DNA of 34,334 nucleotides from Geodermatophilaceae bacterium (GTDB lineage Bacteria; Actinomycetota; Actinomycetes; Mycobacteriales; Geodermatophilaceae): positions 1 through 34,334 of the forward strand of contig JACCZY010000126.1 in the NCBI GenBank assembly GCA_013695685.1, read 5' to 3'. The notes under the pieces are model-generated. The model was not told where the DNA came from. It searched no databases and was given only the letters and a program-made list of their open reading frames with translations. A program made the translations under genes and the position numbers. This document shows, piece after piece, positions 33,274-34,334 of this stretch. Numbering within the stretch: position 1 is the first letter of the stretch; every line of letters starts with the position of its first letter.

Positions 33274-34334
33274 ATGAAATTCAGGGTCGAGCGTGAGGTG
33301 CTGGCCGAGGCGGTGGCGTGGACGGCGAAGAGCCTGCCGTCGCGGCCGCCGGTGCCCGTGCTCGCCGGCATCCTGCTCGACGTGAGCGGGGAGTCCCTCA
33401 CTGTGAGCGGCTTCGACTACGAGGTCTCCACCCAGGCCACCATCGACGTACACGCGCAGAGCGCTGGCAGGGCGCTGGTGTCCGGCAAGCTGCTCGCCGA
33501 CATCACCCGGTCGATGCCCCCGCATCCGGTCGAGGTAGCCGTCGACGGACCTCGGCTCACGATCAGCTGCGGATCGGCCCGGTTCACCCTGCCGACGATG
33601 CCGGCGGAGGACTATCCCAGCCTGCCTGCCATGCCGACCACCGCCGGCGTCGTCTCCAGTGGTGACTTCGACACAGCCGTGTCCCAAGTAGCGGTGGCCG
33701 CCGGCCGGGACGACACGCTGCCGATGCTGACCGGCGTACGGCTGGAGATCGATGGGGACCGGCTGACGCTGGCCGCCACCGACCGCTACCGCCTGGCCGT
33801 GCGCGAGTTCGGCTGGACCCCAGAGCAGTCCGGGCAGTCCGCGGCCGCCGTACTCATCCCGGCCCGCAGCCTGTCCGACGCCGCGAAGACGCTCACCGGC
33901 GGTCCCGAGGTGACCCTGGCGTTGGCCACTGGCGGCTCGGGCGAGGGAATCATGGGGTTCTGGAGCGCGCAGCGGCACACCACCACCCGGCTGCTCGACG
34001 CGGAGTTCCCCAAGTACCGCTCGCTGCTGCCGGCCGAGACCGCCGCTACCGCCGAGATCCGGGTGGCCGGCTTCATCGAGGCTGTCCGCCGCGTCGCCCT
34101 CGTCGCCGAGCGAGGTACGCCGGTGCGGCTGCGCTTCAGTGACGAGGGGCTGACCCTACTCGCGGGGGGTGACGAGGAGGGCCGGGCGGAGGAGCAGATG
34201 GAAGCCGACTTCGCCGGCGAGCCGCTGACGATTGGCTTCAACCCGACGTTCCTGCTCGACGGGCTGTCCGCCGTACACACCGAGACGGTGCGGATGTCGT
34301 TCACCACCGCCAACAAGCCGGCGGTGCTCACCGG
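33274..34334 (+). CDS. dnaN: DNA polymerase III sliding clamp, beta subunit (cut by window edge)
   Basis: This is a 353-residue N-terminal part that runs off the right edge with no stop. MKFRVEREVLAEAVAWTAKSL, PVPVLAGILLDV, LTISCGSARFTLPTMPAEDYPSLP and AATDRYRLAVREF are typical of the beta clamp; domain 2 and most of domain 3 are visible (TTRLLDAEFPKYRSLLP). It forms the ring that tethers the replicative polymerase to DNA. ATG 33274 follows GGGGAG with 6 nt spacing. The final tens of residues are missing because of the window edge. Confidence 0.97.
   Translation, partial: MKFRVEREVLAEAVAWTAKSLPSRPPVPVLAGILLDVSGESLTVSGFDYEVSTQATIDVHAQSAGRALVSGKLLADITRSMPPHPVEVAVDGPRLTISCGSARFTLPTMPAEDYPSLPAMPTTAGVVSSGDFDTAVSQVAVAAGRDDTLPMLTGVRLEIDGDRLTLAATDRYRLAVREFGWTPEQSGQSAAAVLIPARSLSDAAKTLTGGPEVTLALATGGSGEGIMGFWSAQRHTTTRLLDAEFPKYRSLLPAETAATAEIRVAGFIEAVRRVALVAERGTPVRLRFSDEGLTLLAGGDEEGRAEEQMEADFAGEPLTIGFNPTFLLDGLSAVHTETVRMSFTTANKPAVLT

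Noticed and set aside
1-34334. Mobile element, tRNA, rRNA or riboswitch
   Set aside because: No transposase or integrase motifs, no cloverleaf or rRNA sequence, and no known riboswitch core were recognised; gene content is conserved core.

Overview
This window is GC-rich (roughly 70%) chromosomal DNA from a high-GC Gram-positive bacterium of the class Actinomycetia. Gene content and order match the conserved replication-origin neighbourhood of that group: pcnA, a NUDIX hydrolase, a DUF6049 protein, a murJ-pseudokinase fusion, sigM, an anti-sigma factor, trxB, trxA, then parB, parA, rsmG, jag, yidC, yidD, rnpA, rpmH, the origin region, dnaA and dnaN. The genus cannot be named safely from the sequence alone. 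The ponA1/ino1/algH-like block sits on the pcnA side of dnaA. From memory, Streptomyces has the same side and Mycobacterium has the block on the other side of dnaA.

Layout. (1) Positions 1-3429: an AraC-type regulator cut by the window edge, a DUF1697 protein, endonuclease IV, and a GT87-family membrane glycosyltransferase. A perfect 16-bp inverted repeat and a duplicated gene tail lie near 449-582. (2) 3422-8791: a class A penicillin-binding protein, a DUF5318 zinc-ribbon protein, a PadR regulator, inositol-1-phosphate synthase and a lipoprotein. (3) 8894-12772: a YqgE/AlgH protein, an MFS transporter, CCA-adding enzyme and a NUDIX hydrolase. (4) 12769-20650: a tightly overlapping run of DUF6049 protein and MurJ-pseudokinase, followed by SigM and its membrane anti-sigma factor. 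(5) 20702-22077: trxB-trxA behind a textbook SigR/SigH-type promoter. (6) 22098-25303: GNAT protein, PLP aminotransferase and a D-Ala-D-Ala ligase-like ATP-grasp protein, where many relatives carry cwlM. (7) 25326-30988: leftward parB-parA (with an internal parS site), rsmG, jag, yidC, yidD, rnpA and rpmH. (8) 30989-34334: the origin region with dnaA, DnaA boxes, a 15-bp tandem repeat array and the start of dnaN.

Together the genes cover origin firing and segregation (dnaA, dnaN, parABS), envelope building and lipid precursors (PBP1, MurJ fusion, GT87, ino1, Ddl-like), membrane protein insertion (yidC, yidD), RNA processing (rnpA, pcnA, rsmG) and thiol/envelope stress (sigM, anti-sigma, trxBA). 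I found no mobile element, CRISPR array, tRNA or rRNA gene. I did not find a convincing undescribed multi-gene system. The points most worth a second look are the expanded ParB N-terminus that lacks its usual basic residue, the catalytically dead kinase domain fused to MurJ, the repeated leaderless promoter pattern, the 15-bp repeats at the origin, and the repeats near 449-582.
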